Below are positions 46,897 to 57,218 of a DNA stretch of 64,000 nt, one piece after another. The stretch is from Chroococcus sp. FPU101 (GTDB lineage Bacteria > Cyanobacteriota > Cyanobacteriia > Cyanobacteriales > Microcystaceae). The notes below the pieces were generated by a model. That model saw only the letters and a list, made by a program, of their open reading frames with translations, had not been told where the DNA came from and did not search any database. The position numbers were made by a program, and so were the translations under genes. The stretch spans positions 100,275 to 164,274 of the forward strand of contig NZ_BLJI01000007.1 in assembly GCF_017312365.1 (NCBI RefSeq), in the 5' to 3' direction. The stretch's first letter is position 1. Each line of letters begins with the position of its first letter.

Positions 46897-48198
46897 TTAC
46901 AAACTAGAAAGAACGGCTTTCGCGGCGGCGATCGTCCGATCAACATCCTCATCTGTATGGGCTAGTGAAGTAAATCCCGCTTCATACTGAGAGGGAGCCA
47001 GATAAACGCCGTGTTCGAGCATTCCACGATGGAAACGTCCAAATTTAGCGGTATCAGATGTTTTAGCATCTTCATAGCTATGTACAGATTTTCCAGTAAA
47101 GAACATCCCAAACATTCCGCTAATTTGTCCACCGTAAACCTCGTGACCTAAATCTTTAGCAACTTGTAATAAACCATTCGTGAGACGCTTAGTAATACGG
47201 TCTAATTGTTCGTAGGTTCCAGGACGTTGTAATAACTCCAGCGTTTTAATTCCTGCTGTCATCGCTAAAGGATTTCCCGATAAAGTACCTGCTTGATACA
47301 TTGGCCCCGCAGGTGCGACGAGTGACATAATATCTTTACGTCCACCATAGGCCCCAACAGGTAAACCACCACCAATGACTTTACCGAGAGTGGTTAAATC
47401 TGGAGTAATGCCGAATTTTTCTTGTGCGCCACCATAGGCAATACGAAATCCCGTCATTACTTCATCAAATACCAGTAATGCGCCGTTTTCTTGAGTTATT
47501 TCGCGTAATCCTTCCAAAAATCCAGCTTCAGGAGGAATAAAACCCGCATTTCCAACAACAGGCTCAAGAATGACACCAGCGATCGCGTCTGGATTTTCAG
47601 CAAAAAGGGCTTTAACGGCTTCTAAATCATTGTAGGGTGCAGTTAAAGTGTTATTGGTGGTAGATTTCGGCACCCCAGGGGAGTCGGGTAAGCCGAGGGT
47701 AGCGACTCCAGATCCTGCTTTAACCAAGAACATATCAGCATGACCATGATAGCAGCCTTCAAACTTGATGATTTTGTCTCGACCTGTAAACGCCCGCATT
47801 AGACGTAAAACAGACATACAAGCTTCGGTTCCAGAGTTGACAAAACGCACCATCTCGATACTTGGAACCGCATCAATCACCATTTCTGCTAAGATATTTT
47901 CTTGAACACAGGGTGCGCCGAAACTGGTACCCTTATCTAAAGCTTCATGCAGGGCGGAAATTACATCAGGATGGGCATGACCACAAATAGCAGGCCCCCA
48001 AGTGCCAACATAATCAATATACTGATTTCCATCTACATCCCAAATATAAGCCCCTTTAACGCGATCAAAAACGATCGGTTCTCCCCCAACTGATTTAAAA
48101 GCACGAACAGGAGAACTAACGCCCCCTGGCATTAATTGTTGTGCGGCTGCAAAAACTTCTTTTGATTTGGCGGTATTAAACGATGTTGTACTAACCAA
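46897..48198 (-). CDS. hemL: Glutamate-1-semialdehyde 2,1-aminomutase
   Basis: The 433-residue PLP enzyme contains [19 protein letters not shown] (about 23-41), [33 protein letters not shown] (about 119-151), [19 protein letters not shown] (about 234-252) and the Schiff-base lysine in [18 protein letters not shown]. It converts glutamate-1-semialdehyde to 5-aminolevulinate, the C5 route to all tetrapyrroles in cyanobacteria. A strong terminator follows it. It is divergent from lipA. Confidence 0.98.
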   Translation of the reverse strand: MVSTTSFNTAKSKEVFAAAQQLMPGGVSSPVRAFKSVGGEPIVFDRVKGAYIWDVDGNQYIDYVGTWGPAICGHAHPDVISALHEALDKGTSFGAPCVQENILAEMVIDAVPSIEMVRFVNSGTEACMSVLRLMRAFTGRDKIIKFEGCYHGHADMFLVKAGSGVATLGLPDSPGVPKSTTNNTLTAPYNDLEAVKALFAENPDAIAGVILEPVVGNAGFIPPEAGFLEGLREITQENGALLVFDEVMTGFRIAYGGAQEKFGITPDLTTLGKVIGGGLPVGAYGGRKDIMSLVAPAGPMYQAGTLSGNPLAMTAGIKTLELLQRPGTYEQLDRITKRLTNGLLQVAKDLGHEVYGGQISGMFGMFFTGKSVHSYEDAKTSDTAKFGRFHRGMLEHGVYLAPSQYEAGFTSLAHTDEDVDRTIAAAKAVLSSL

Positions 48199-48459
48199 TA
48201 GAATCTCCTTTTAAATTGAGTGTGTGAGTTTGCGCTTCTTAAGATGGATTTGATCTGTACTTATCTAATTATCCTACGAATCTTGAGGCAGACAACAAGA
48301 CTTAAACCCACAGACTTTATTAGTTATCACCCAAATGAGGACGCTGATTCAAGCCCTTGGTAATGCTTTGTAATATGTTAATCTTGATCCCCTGAATAGA
48401 CATTAGTGCAGTAGGATAGGTTTGGAAGTAAAGACATATCAATAGTAAATTTAGAAAGT

Positions 48460-49341
48460 ATGACCGTTAAACCGAGTTGGCTCAGAGTTAAAGCCCCCCA
48501 ATGGGAAAGAGTGGGAAGTGTTAAAGAGATTTTACGAGATCTTGGCTTAAATACGGTTTGCGAAGAGGCTTCTTGTCCAAATATTGGGGAATGTTTCTCT
48601 GCTCTTACAGCAACGTTTTTAATTATGGGGCCTGCTTGTACTCGTGCTTGTCCTTATTGTGATATTGATTTTGAAAAAAAACCAAAGGCTTTAGATCCAA
48701 CTGAACCTTTACGTCTTGCTGAAGCGGTAAAACGTCTTAATTTAAACCATGTAGTCATTACTTCAGTCAACCGAGATGATTTACCTGATGGTGGGGCTAA
48801 TCAATTTGTGCAATGTATCACTGAAGTTCGTCAAATTTCTCCTAAAACAACTATAGAGGTTCTAATTCCTGATTTAGAAAGCAACTGGGACGCTTTAGCA
48901 ATCATTTTAGAAGCAAAGCCCGAAGTTTTGAACCATAATACAGAAACCATCCCTAGATTATACCGCCGTGTCCGTCCTCAAGGTGATTATCAGCGATCGC
49001 TAGAATTATTACACCGTACTCGTACAATTGCGCCTTGGGTTTATACAAAGTCGGGTATTATGGTGGGTTTAGGCGAAACCGACGAAGAAGTCCGTCAAGT
49101 GATGGATGATTTACGAGCAGTTGATTGTGATATTCTCACCATTGGACAATACTTACAACCGTCACAAAAGCATTTAGGGGTACAAGACTTTATTACGCCC
49201 GAACAATTCGCCTCTTGGCAAGCATACGGAGAAGAAATCGGCTTTTTGCAGGTGGTTTCGTCTCCTCTGACTCGTAGTTCCTATCATGCTGAACAAGTTC
49301 AAGAATTGATGAAACGTTATCCACGTTTAAGAGTTGATTAA
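48460..49341 (+). CDS. lipA: Lipoyl synthase
   Basis: The 293-residue radical SAM enzyme has both cysteine clusters: [12 protein letters not shown] for the auxiliary cluster (about 34-45) and CTRACPYC for the SAM cluster (about 60-67). Later blocks are [15 protein letters not shown] (about 96-110), [24 protein letters not shown] (about 157-180) and [17 protein letters not shown]-terminal [11 protein letters not shown] provides the conserved serine/arginine. It inserts two sulfurs into octanoyl groups on E2 subunits. It has its own promoter region, divergent from hemL. Confidence 0.97.
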   Translation: MTVKPSWLRVKAPQWERVGSVKEILRDLGLNTVCEEASCPNIGECFSALTATFLIMGPACTRACPYCDIDFEKKPKALDPTEPLRLAEAVKRLNLNHVVITSVNRDDLPDGGANQFVQCITEVRQISPKTTIEVLIPDLESNWDALAIILEAKPEVLNHNTETIPRLYRRVRPQGDYQRSLELLHRTRTIAPWVYTKSGIMVGLGETDEEVRQVMDDLRAVDCDILTIGQYLQPSQKHLGVQDFITPEQFASWQAYGEEIGFLQVVSSPLTRSSYHAEQVQELMKRYPRLRVD

Positions 49342-49591
49342 TTTTTGTAACAAACAACCCATCTTTACGGAATTTTTACCTAAAAATTGTAGTCACTCAC
49401 TGTGAACGAAGCTCATTAAGACGATTGCTGGTCTTCCCAATAAATCAGTGACGCTAATTACAGCCATCAAAAATTTTTTTTCATAAAAAAACTTTTTCGA
49501 CCTGTAGTATTTAGTGAACATCTTGGGAAAGCTAATATTAAGCGTCGCTTAAAAGCCTATTTGTCCCCGCAGTCGCCATAGAGAGTGTGCT

Positions 49592-50821
49592 ATGTCACTA
49601 AAATCCTACCTGTATGATCAAAATTCATTTGCTCCTTTCCCTAATGAAACTGAAATCGATGATTCTTTTTCTGAAACATCGATCAATTTAGAAACTGAGC
49701 ATATAGCAATGGTTGGAGAAACACAACCGCGTCGTAGTATGACGACTGATCTCGTTAGATTGTATCTACAAGATATTGGGCGTGTTCCTCTCCTCAAAAA
49801 AGACGAAGAAGTTCAAAAAGCGCAACAGGTACAGCGTCATCTTGATCTAGTCGAACTACGCTCCTCTGTATCTAATGCAACTAATCCTGTTTTACACAAA
49901 TATAATCATCTGGTCGAAGTTCATGATCAATTATCCTCTCAATTAGGTCATCGTCCTTCTTGGGAACGTTGGGCGAGTACAGTCGGTTTAACTAGCTTTG
50001 AATTAAAGACGGCTGTTAGTGAGGGTAAAAAATGTTGGGCGCAACTCGCAGAACTTGAGATTTCCGAGTTAGATGAGATCATTGCTTTGGGTATACGGGC
50101 AAAGGAACAGATGATCAAAGCGAATTTACGCTTAGTGGTGTCGGTAGCTAAAAAATATCAAAATCGCGGTTTAGAACTACTTGATCTGATACAAGAAGGA
50201 ACGTTAGGTTTAGAGCGAGCAGTTGAGAAATTTGATCCGACAAAAGGTTACCGTTTTAGTACATATGCTTATTGGTGGATTCGTCAAGGCATTACCAGGG
50301 CGATCGCTACCCAAAGCCGTATTATTCGTATCCCCGTTCATATTACCGAAAAACTCAACAAAATCAAAAAGGCACAGCGCAAAATCTCTCAAGCAAAGGG
50401 ACGTACCGCAACAATGGAAGAAGTAGCTAAAGAATTGGAGATGACCCCCCCTCAAGTTAGAGAAATTTTGATGAGGGTTCCTCGTTCTGTCTCTTTAGAA
50501 GTTAAAGTAGGAAAAGAAAAAGATACAGAATTAGTTGAGCTTTTGGAAACTGAAGAGATTTCACCAGAAGAAACATTAGTTCAAGAAGCCCTACAAAAAG
50601 ATTTAAAGAATTTATTATCTGATTTGACCACACGCGAACAAGAAGTAATTCAATTGCGTTATGGCTTTAAAGATGGTAAATCTTATTCTTTAGCCGATAT
50701 CGGTCGTGTTTTAGAATTATCACGCGAACGAGTTCGTCAAATTGAAACCAAAGCCTTACAAAAACTACGTCAACCTCGCCGCAGAAATTTGGTGAGAGAC
50801 TATTTTGAAGCTTTGTGTTAA
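49592..50821 (+). CDS. sigC: Group 2 RNA polymerase sigma factor, SigC type
   Basis: The 409-residue sigma70-family protein has region 1.2 (TDLVRLYLQDIGRVPLL, about 51-67), region 2 with MIKANLRLVVSVAKKYQNRGLELLDLIQEGTLGLERAVEKFD and YAYWWIRQGITRAI (about 226-239), region 3 and region 4 (SLADIGRVLELSRERVRQIETKAL). Between regions 1.2 and 2 lies an insertion of about 80 residues with SQLGHRPSWERWA and CWAQLAELEISEL. That insertion is characteristic of cyanobacterial SigC, linked to stationary-phase and high-temperature or carbon responses. A strong terminator follows the gene. Confidence 0.93.
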   Translation: MSLKSYLYDQNSFAPFPNETEIDDSFSETSINLETEHIAMVGETQPRRSMTTDLVRLYLQDIGRVPLLKKDEEVQKAQQVQRHLDLVELRSSVSNATNPVLHKYNHLVEVHDQLSSQLGHRPSWERWASTVGLTSFELKTAVSEGKKCWAQLAELEISELDEIIALGIRAKEQMIKANLRLVVSVAKKYQNRGLELLDLIQEGTLGLERAVEKFDPTKGYRFSTYAYWWIRQGITRAIATQSRIIRIPVHITEKLNKIKKAQRKISQAKGRTATMEEVAKELEMTPPQVREILMRVPRSVSLEVKVGKEKDTELVELLETEEISPEETLVQEALQKDLKNLLSDLTTREQEVIQLRYGFKDGKSYSLADIGRVLELSRERVRQIETKALQKLRQPRRRNLVRDYFEALC

Positions 50822-50849
50822 ACAATAAAAGTAAATTTGTATTAATCTT

Positions 50850-50887
50850 AACAGTTTGGTTATCCATCAATAACCAAGCTGTTTTTT
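50850..50887 (+). terminator. Rho-independent terminator of sigC
   Basis: AACAGTTTGGTTAT (50850-50863) pairs with ATAACCAAGCTGTT (50870-50883) with one mismatch, followed by a run of T. It lies between sigC and the converging nrdB. Confidence 0.88.
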
Positions 50888-50975
50888 GCTCACAAATTGA
50901 TGGATAATCCTGATTCACTCATGGCTTTTAATAAACTATCTTTAACCTCCATATTAAAGCTTTAAAAATAAATAT

Positions 50976-52064
50976 CTAAATATCATCCCATCCCGATACA
51001 CCAGAAGACATCACATAACTCGTGACAGTTGCTTCAAAGAAATTCGCTTTGGTATGCGCTTCTTTTTTAGTATCAGAAAAACGCTCTAAATGACTATAAG
51101 GACTCTTATTATATTTGTCGTCTTGGTAAATAGGTTTAAGTCCGATCGCTTTAAGTCGGATATTAGCTAAATACTTCGTATACTGTTCTGTACTGGTTTC
51201 TGTAATTCCTAAAATATTATTACCAACAATATGATTTGTCCAATGACATTCATACTTTACCGCAGTATCAAACATTTCGTAAATCATATCTGATGAATGC
51301 GGAAATATCTGCATCGCTTCAGGAAGCAATTTTTGATAGAGTCTCACATGACTAAGTTCATCTCGATTAATCATTTTAAAAATGTCGGCACTTCCAGGCA
51401 TCAACATACGTGAAGCTAGATTATAATAATAAATAAAGCCATTGTAAAAATATAATCCCTCTAGTAAATAATCAGCCAAAAGTGAAACAAAATAATTTTC
51501 TGCTGTCGGATGATCGATATATTTTTGATAGAGTTTTGCGATAAATTCACAGCGTTCTCTTAATATTTGATCAGTTCGCCAAAAGTCATAAACATCATTT
51601 CTTCTTTCGGCTGGAATAATTGTTTCAATCAGATATTGATAACTTTGATTGTGCATTCCTTCTTGTGATACTTGTTCTGCCATACATAGACTAACTTCGG
51701 GTGCAGTCACACTACTTTTAATGTGTGGTATGTTACAAGTCTGAACAGAATCTAAGAATGTTAAATACGAAAGAATACCATCATAAGCATATCTTTCATC
51801 ATCGGTTAAATTCCAATAATCTGTAACATCTTGGGTAACATCTAAGCGGTGCGGAATCCAAAAGTTCTCTCTCATTTGTTGATATAAACCAACAGCCCAA
51901 GAGTAGCGCACATCATTAAGCTGCATGAGGTTTGTTGTATTACCAAACCAAATTGAACGATTTTCGGTGCGATCGTCACCACTTGGATTAAAGATAGGAT
52001 TAATCGGCATTGTATCCGACAATTTAGTGTTAATAAATACCATTTTTTTTGACTGTATAATCAT
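50976..52064 (-). CDS. nrdB: Class Ia ribonucleotide reductase, beta subunit
   Basis: The 362-residue protein has the R2 metal site: the aspartate in LTFLDSVQ (about 105), then MAEQVSQEGMHNQSYQYL with a ligand glutamate, histidine and the radical tyrosine (SYQY, about 143). Later NRDELSHVRL gives the second Glu-x2-His pair. The C-terminus is EATVTSYVMSSGVSGWDDI, an R2-type tail. The N-terminal start MIIQSKK is weakly supported; MVFINTK or MPINPIF could be the true start. It supplies the tyrosyl radical for NrdA, encoded upstream on the same strand beyond a broken DUF29 gene. Confidence 0.96.
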   Translation of the reverse strand: MIIQSKKMVFINTKLSDTMPINPIFNPSGDDRTENRSIWFGNTTNLMQLNDVRYSWAVGLYQQMRENFWIPHRLDVTQDVTDYWNLTDDERYAYDGILSYLTFLDSVQTCNIPHIKSSVTAPEVSLCMAEQVSQEGMHNQSYQYLIETIIPAERRNDVYDFWRTDQILRERCEFIAKLYQKYIDHPTAENYFVSLLADYLLEGLYFYNGFIYYYNLASRMLMPGSADIFKMINRDELSHVRLYQKLLPEAMQIFPHSSDMIYEMFDTAVKYECHWTNHIVGNNILGITETSTEQYTKYLANIRLKAIGLKPIYQDDKYNKSPYSHLERFSDTKKEAHTKANFFEATVTSYVMSSGVSGWDDI

Positions 52065-52111
52065 TATTAGTTTGATTATACTAACAATTTTTATTCAAGA
52101 AATCAATCTTT

Positions 52112-52552
52112 TTATTCTGGCAAATACTCCAAATTTAAGACTTCTTCTAAAGTAAAAGGTAATTCAATTGGAAATGTATTAATCGGTAAATCAGTTTCAA
52201 TTGATGCTTTTCGTCTAGCTTTTTGGTAACATTCTAAAAAAACTTCTCTAATAAAAGGCTTTAAACTTGGACTTTCTTTCAAATCTTCTTCTATTCTGTC
52301 TCTATGTTCGTCTAAAGTTAATCGCCAAGTATTAGAGCGTCTTTCTGATTGATATTTATATTTTAGCAAATGCCAAAGAACAATTGTTAAGTTACTTTTA
52401 AGTAATTTTTTCTTGCTATTTGCAATGTCTGTGATTTCATCAATTAAATTTTCGAGATCTAATTCAGAAAATTGATGGTTTTGTAAAAGTTAAATTGTCT
52501 TTTCCATCCATAGGTAGTAATCTTGTTCATATAAACTAGAATTAAGATTCAT
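52112..52552 (-). pseudogene. DUF29 family gene with a premature stop codon
   Basis: From the ATG at 52552 the frame reads MNLNSSLYEQDYYLWMEKTI, then a TAA at 52490-52492, and continues in the same frame as LLQNHQFSELDLENLIDEIT and on to WHLLKYKYQSERRSNTWRLTL and LPINTFPIELPFTLEEVLN. DUF29 proteins usually have Q at the stop position (T-I-Q-L-L), so a CAA-to-TAA change is likely. The reassembled length is 146 codons, normal for DUF29. The downstream part (from 52369) could still be translated. It lies between nrdA and nrdB. Confidence 0.88.
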
Positions 52553-52645
52553 ATTTCACCACCAGACACTGTATAGTGACATTCTATCAACGCCAGCAAA
52601 AAAAATAATAAAAGTTCAATGCGAGATTATACTTACATTACACTT

Positions 52646-54961
52646 TCAATTTGCACAAGAGGAGCAAGTATTATCAGATTCTTTAAAGTTATCTTTTTGT
52701 ACGGTTCTGATGTAATAAATCGCTTTACATCCTTCTTGCCATGCCATAATTAATAATTCAAAGATATCTTTGGCTGTTATTTCTCTATCGGGTTCATTGG
52801 GAAAATAAATCCCTTGGTTTAAATTAAATAGTAATTCCATTGAAATCCCAGTATCAATCCATTGCTGCATGATTGAAACTGCTTTAATCACTTTCTTTTG
52901 ATCTAAGGATTTATTTTCAGGATAGAACCAAAAATAATCTTTAATAAATGGGGGAGCGATCGGGACTGTCCCTTTAGCCCATTTATCATAGAAGAAACGG
53001 CTATACACGGGAAGAATACTAGCGGTACATCCTTGGACTAAAGAGGATGAGGTATTCGGTGCGATCGCAGTAATATGAGAGTTACGGATGCCGTATGTTT
53101 GAATATCTTCGGAAAGTTTCACCCATCTTTCGGGTTGAGAAGCATTCAGGGTAAACCACTCTACATTTTTTGAGCCAATTAATTTACCTTTTGCCCACTC
53201 ACTTTCAGGAAATGCTTGATATGCACCCCTTTCTTTACTGAGTTCCATTGAGCTTTGAGTACACCAATAGCCAATTTCTTCAAAGAGATAATTAATATTA
53301 GTTAAATGCTCATAATTTAATTTTCGTTTTGCTAACCAGTCTGCTAACCCCATACAACCTACGCCAATGGTTCGATAGCGATCGTTATGATTTTTGGCTT
53401 CAATTAAGGGAGGTTGGGTAATATCAATTGTATTATCTAAAATTCGCACTGAAATTCGACAAGCTTGCTCTAATTCTGAGGAGGATTCTAGATTTGCTAA
53501 ATTTAAACTGACTAAATTACAACAGTGAGCCAATTGTCCTGGCGTAACATTAGAAAACGATTCGACACATAAATTAACTCCAGGAATGTACCCTTCATGC
53601 TTATTCGGATTAGCTCGGTTAATAGTATCTTTAAACGCTAGATAGGGCATTCCCGTTTCGATCTGACTTCGCATGATCGTTTTAAACAGTTCTCTAGCAT
53701 TAATTTTTTTATAAAGCGTAATTTCTGTACCGATTTTCGCTTCAATTTGTTGATAAACCGTCTCAAACTGTTCGCCCCAAAGTTCGGCTAGTTCTATTCC
53801 TAATTTAGTTTTGATTTCATAGGGATCAACTAATGTCCATTCCTCTTTATTAATCACACGACGCATAAATTCGTCACAGATTACCAATTGTGGGAAAATG
53901 TCATAGGCTTTACGGCGTTGATCTCCGTTTTCGGTTTGCATTTCTAAGAAATCGGGTACATCTAAATGCCAGATGTCTAAACTAATAGTAACTGCACCTG
54001 CGCGTCTTCCACCCTGATTAACTGCGATCGCGGTATCATTGAGTAACTTGATCCAAGGCACAACCCCACCAGATGCGTTAGGTTTGCCCATGACATGACT
54101 TCCTGTAGCGCGAATACGACTAACATTGACTCCAACACCACCACCATTTTTAGATATTCTTGCTGTGTTAGTAATTTCCGCGAAAATACTTTCTAAATTG
54201 TCGTCCATTGACACAATAAAACAGCTAGTCAAAGAACCGTTCGGAACTCTTAAGTTTGCTAAGATTGGCGTAGCGAGAGAAACTTTACGAGATGCGATCG
54301 CTTGATAAAATTGTTTTGCCCACATTAAACGATTTTCGCTTTTTTCTGGACTGGCTAGGAGTAAGGAACAAGTTAAGATCGCTTCTTGAGGCAATTCATC
54401 ACTTAGTAGATAGCGACTGGTTAATAATACTGCTCCTGCGTAATCATAATCTATATCCCAGTCTGGATTAATCCAAGAACTCGCTTCTTTGAGTTCTTCT
54501 TCTGAATAGGCTAAGATCCTATCATCATAATGCCCTGCATTTACTTTAGTCCGAACCGTTTTTTCATAATTTCCGTACTGATATCCGCGAGATACGAGTG
54601 TATCTTTCCATAAACTCCAAATGTGAAGTCTTCCAGCTACATAACGCCAGTCTGGTTCTTCGGGACTACACATTTCTAACGCGCAGTTAATTAAATTATC
54701 TTGTATTTCTCTTGTCGTGATGCCATGCCGTAGACGAGTCGTCAAACCCGCTTCTAAAGCAATTGAATTGACATCTAGGTTACAACAAGCCCAGTCTACA
54801 ACTGCTCTAATTTTACTGATATCCAAAACCGTCGATGATCCATCGCGCCGTACTACTTGAATTGGCTTTTCTACTGATGTATTTTGTCCAGAAGTAGTAC
54901 GAGATGTTGAATCAACTCTGCTGCTATTGATAGCGGTTTGAGTCAGTAAAACTTGTTGCAT
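52646..54961 (-). CDS. nrdA: Class Ia ribonucleotide reductase, alpha subunit
   Basis: The 771-residue protein has an N-terminal ATP-cone (VVRRDGSSTVLDISKIRAVVDWAC, about 37-60) for allosteric control. The catalytic barrel has LTSCFIVSMDDNLESIF (about 243-259), NLCVESFSN with the radical-site cysteine and glutamate, and GQLAHCCNLVSLNLANL. The C-terminal CSSCAN gives the thioredoxin-reduced pair. It reduces NDPs to dNDPs with NrdB. It is first in a same-strand group nrdA - DUF29 pseudogene - nrdB. Confidence 0.97.
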   Translation of the reverse strand: MQQVLLTQTAINSSRVDSTSRTTSGQNTSVEKPIQVVRRDGSSTVLDISKIRAVVDWACCNLDVNSIALEAGLTTRLRHGITTREIQDNLINCALEMCSPEEPDWRYVAGRLHIWSLWKDTLVSRGYQYGNYEKTVRTKVNAGHYDDRILAYSEEELKEASSWINPDWDIDYDYAGAVLLTSRYLLSDELPQEAILTCSLLLASPEKSENRLMWAKQFYQAIASRKVSLATPILANLRVPNGSLTSCFIVSMDDNLESIFAEITNTARISKNGGGVGVNVSRIRATGSHVMGKPNASGGVVPWIKLLNDTAIAVNQGGRRAGAVTISLDIWHLDVPDFLEMQTENGDQRRKAYDIFPQLVICDEFMRRVINKEEWTLVDPYEIKTKLGIELAELWGEQFETVYQQIEAKIGTEITLYKKINARELFKTIMRSQIETGMPYLAFKDTINRANPNKHEGYIPGVNLCVESFSNVTPGQLAHCCNLVSLNLANLESSSELEQACRISVRILDNTIDITQPPLIEAKNHNDRYRTIGVGCMGLADWLAKRKLNYEHLTNINYLFEEIGYWCTQSSMELSKERGAYQAFPESEWAKGKLIGSKNVEWFTLNASQPERWVKLSEDIQTYGIRNSHITAIAPNTSSSLVQGCTASILPVYSRFFYDKWAKGTVPIAPPFIKDYFWFYPENKSLDQKKVIKAVSIMQQWIDTGISMELLFNLNQGIYFPNEPDREITAKDIFELLIMAWQEGCKAIYYIRTVQKDNFKESDNTCSSCAN

Positions 54962-55047
54962 AGATTAGACTAAAAAAACGATGTTTTTTGTGGGTATTAA
55001 TGTACTACTTTCTTTAAGCAAAGTCAATAGTGCTTTTTAGTTATACC

Positions 55048-55060
55048 ACACATATGGTGT
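55048..55060 (-). promoter_or_regulatory. Possible NrdR-box-like palindrome upstream of nrdA
   Basis: ACAC-ATATG-GTGT lies about 90 bp upstream of the nrdA ATG. It resembles one NrdR box (consensus near ACACTATATATAGTGT), the site of the ribonucleotide reductase repressor. Only one imperfect copy is seen and its position was not tested. Confidence 0.3.
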
Positions 55061-55297
55061 TAGTGATAAGTCTATTACTCTAGATGTAGATCTTAATCAT
55101 TAATTATTTTTTAATGTAAATGGTAGTGTTCAATACAGCATCATTTTTTGATAATCTAAAATCACTCAATAGACCAACAAAAATAATCGATTAGCGAGTC
55201 AAACAAAATATTAGGCTTTTTGAGCGCAATTCTTTTTAGTTTTATTAAATATTTTAGTTAAAAAAATCTTGCTTAAAAAAACGATAGAAACAATTAA

Positions 55298-55329
55298 AGG
55301 ACAATCTATTAAAATAATAAAATTGTCCT
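55298..55329 (-). terminator. Hairpin downstream of the M10 metalloprotease gene
   Basis: AGGACAAT (55298-55305) pairs with ATTGTCCT (55322-55329) across a 16-nt AT-rich loop. It lies about 27 bp after the metalloprotease stop on the minus strand. The T run is weak. Confidence 0.45.
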
Positions 55330-55355
55330 AAGTCGTCAATTAATATTGATTAGTA

Positions 55356-57218
55356 TTAAGCTTGAAGTAAGAAATCGGTGGCTGTTAATGTCAATCCATT
55401 GGTTAAATCGGCAAATTGACTTCCCGTCCCAAATCCTGCACCTAAACCATTTTGGTTGTAGAACAAGCTTCCTGTCGATTGAATATAGGTAATTAGAGCA
55501 GAACTTGTCTGCGCTAGAGCAAAACTAGCAACTGAAGTAAAACTTAAACTACCCAAACTGGTAAAAGTTGTTTTATCCAAAACAAGCTTATCGAAACCCC
55601 GAACGAAATCAGTAATGATATCTATACCGATCGTTCCTGCATTAAAGATAGCACCTGTATCGAAGACAAAACGATCATTTCCAGAACCCCCAGTCAGACT
55701 ATCTGTATTAAGACCACCAACGAGGATATCATTTCCACCGACACCATTGAGGGTATCTAAACCCGCTCCGCCATAGAGCGAATCATTCCCATTTCCAGCG
55801 AGTAGATAATCATTCCCTGCACCCCCATCAAGGAATTCGTTAGCTGTATCGTAAGCTGATACAGTACCGCTATCCAAATAATCATTTCCATCACCGCCAT
55901 AGAGTAAGTCGGCACCAAAACCACCGTAGATCGTATCGTTGCCGCCACTACCGAGTAGATAGTCGTTTTCCGTACCACCATCAAGATAATCGTTACCATT
56001 ATAGCCATTGAGGGTATCTAAACCTGCTCCACCATAGAGCGAATCATTCCCATTTCCAGCGAGTAGATAATCATTCCCTGCACCCCCATCAAGGAATTCG
56101 TTAGCTGTATCGTAAGCTGATACAGTACCGCTATCTAGATTGTCATTTCCAGATCCGCCATAAAGAGCGTCGGCACCAAACCCTCCATAAATCGTGTCGT
56201 TGCCGCCATTTCCCGATAAAGAGTTGTTGTAGCTGTTACCTGTTATCGAGTCACCATAACTACCCCCTACTGCATTCTCAATGATACACCGCCCCCCCTG
56301 GGAATTAGCGATCGTATATCCTCCCGAAATACCATTGACTCGATTAATATAACCACCTGCATTCGGATCGTTATTAGCGATCGAAGCATTGTTTAGATTA
56401 ATCGTTACGGAATTAGTGGCGAATTGTCCCGAAATTGTATCGCTCCCTCCTGCATCCCAAATGCAAGTCCAATAAGTTCCTACGCCATTCGTCGTCGGTA
56501 GATAGTAAGTATTATTTCCTGTATTGTAGGTCGTATTAACCCCATAAAGGTATTGAATAGTAGCGATATCGAAGGCCATCGGGCCACCGATATATCCCCA
56601 GTTTGTATCATACCCAGGTGAGTATGAACTATTGATGTCAATATAAGACATGACAGTCCAAACATATTGATTCAGTCCATAATTACCTGTATCTGTGAAA
56701 GGACTTCCATCGACTCCTGGAAAAATCGTCGAACGCCCTCCATTATCATGAGGATGGGCTAAACCCAAAGCGTGGCCGATTTCATGAACATAAGTAAGAT
56801 AATCATAGCTACCAACGAGCAATTCTGAGGTGGGGTTGGTTGAGTAAGCTTGATAATTGATCATCACATCTCCCTGGACATAGGGAAGGTCAATTTCTCC
56901 TGGTGGCATTGCTAGGCCTAGACTACCACCGATCGTTGCTGCGGTGACACTATGAAACGTTATCTCAGCAGCGTGATCGTTATTTCCTGTAAATTCTAAG
57001 CGAAAGTTAGCCACATTTGCCCAAGATTGTATGGCATTATGAAAAGCTGTTTCTTCGGCTGGATAAAGGTTAGTATCCCACGTTTGATCATTGATAAACG
57101 AATAGGTTAACCGCCGACTGTCATTTTCAACACGCCAACGACTTCCCCAAAGCAAACCATTGATATACGTCAAACCTGTAGAAGAAACATTTGTAACTGC
57201 TCCGACGAAAGTAGACAT
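55356..57218 (-). CDS. M10/serralysin-like metalloprotease with RTX calcium-binding repeats
   Basis: The 620-residue protein has a metzincin zinc site in YVHEIGHALGLAHPHDNGG (about 147-165) followed by a WTVMSYI Met-turn (about 187-193). About ten RTX nonapeptides (GGxGNDxLY type) occupy residues about 325-510, and a C-terminal secretion-type domain ends the protein. There is no N-terminal signal peptide, as expected for type I secretion. Two copies of an 87-residue block sit in the RTX region. No T1SS genes lie nearby, so the exporter must be encoded elsewhere. It probably acts on extracellular protein. Confidence 0.93.
   Translation of the reverse strand: MSTFVGAVTNVSSTGLTYINGLLWGSRWRVENDSRRLTYSFINDQTWDTNLYPAEETAFHNAIQSWANVANFRLEFTGNNDHAAEITFHSVTAATIGGSLGLAMPPGEIDLPYVQGDVMINYQAYSTNPTSELLVGSYDYLTYVHEIGHALGLAHPHDNGGRSTIFPGVDGSPFTDTGNYGLNQYVWTVMSYIDINSSYSPGYDTNWGYIGGPMAFDIATIQYLYGVNTTYNTGNNTYYLPTTNGVGTYWTCIWDAGGSDTISGQFATNSVTINLNNASIANNDPNAGGYINRVNGISGGYTIANSQGGRCIIENAVGGSYGDSITGNSYNNSLSGNGGNDTIYGGFGADALYGGSGNDNLDSGTVSAYDTANEFLDGGAGNDYLLAGNGNDSLYGGAGLDTLNGYNGNDYLDGGTENDYLLGSGGNDTIYGGFGADLLYGGDGNDYLDSGTVSAYDTANEFLDGGAGNDYLLAGNGNDSLYGGAGLDTLNGVGGNDILVGGLNTDSLTGGSGNDRFVFDTGAIFNAGTIGIDIITDFVRGFDKLVLDKTTFTSLGSLSFTSVASFALAQTSSALITYIQSTGSLFYNQNGLGAGFGTGSQFADLTNGLTLTATDFLLQA

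Larger units (their letters stand above)
54962..55355. other. Intergenic region between nrdA and the RTX metalloprotease gene
   Basis: This 394-bp AT-rich gap holds the nrdA promoter region with a possible NrdR box (55048-55060), and the hairpin that likely ends the metalloprotease transcript (55298-55329). No ORF is supported. Confidence 0.45.
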
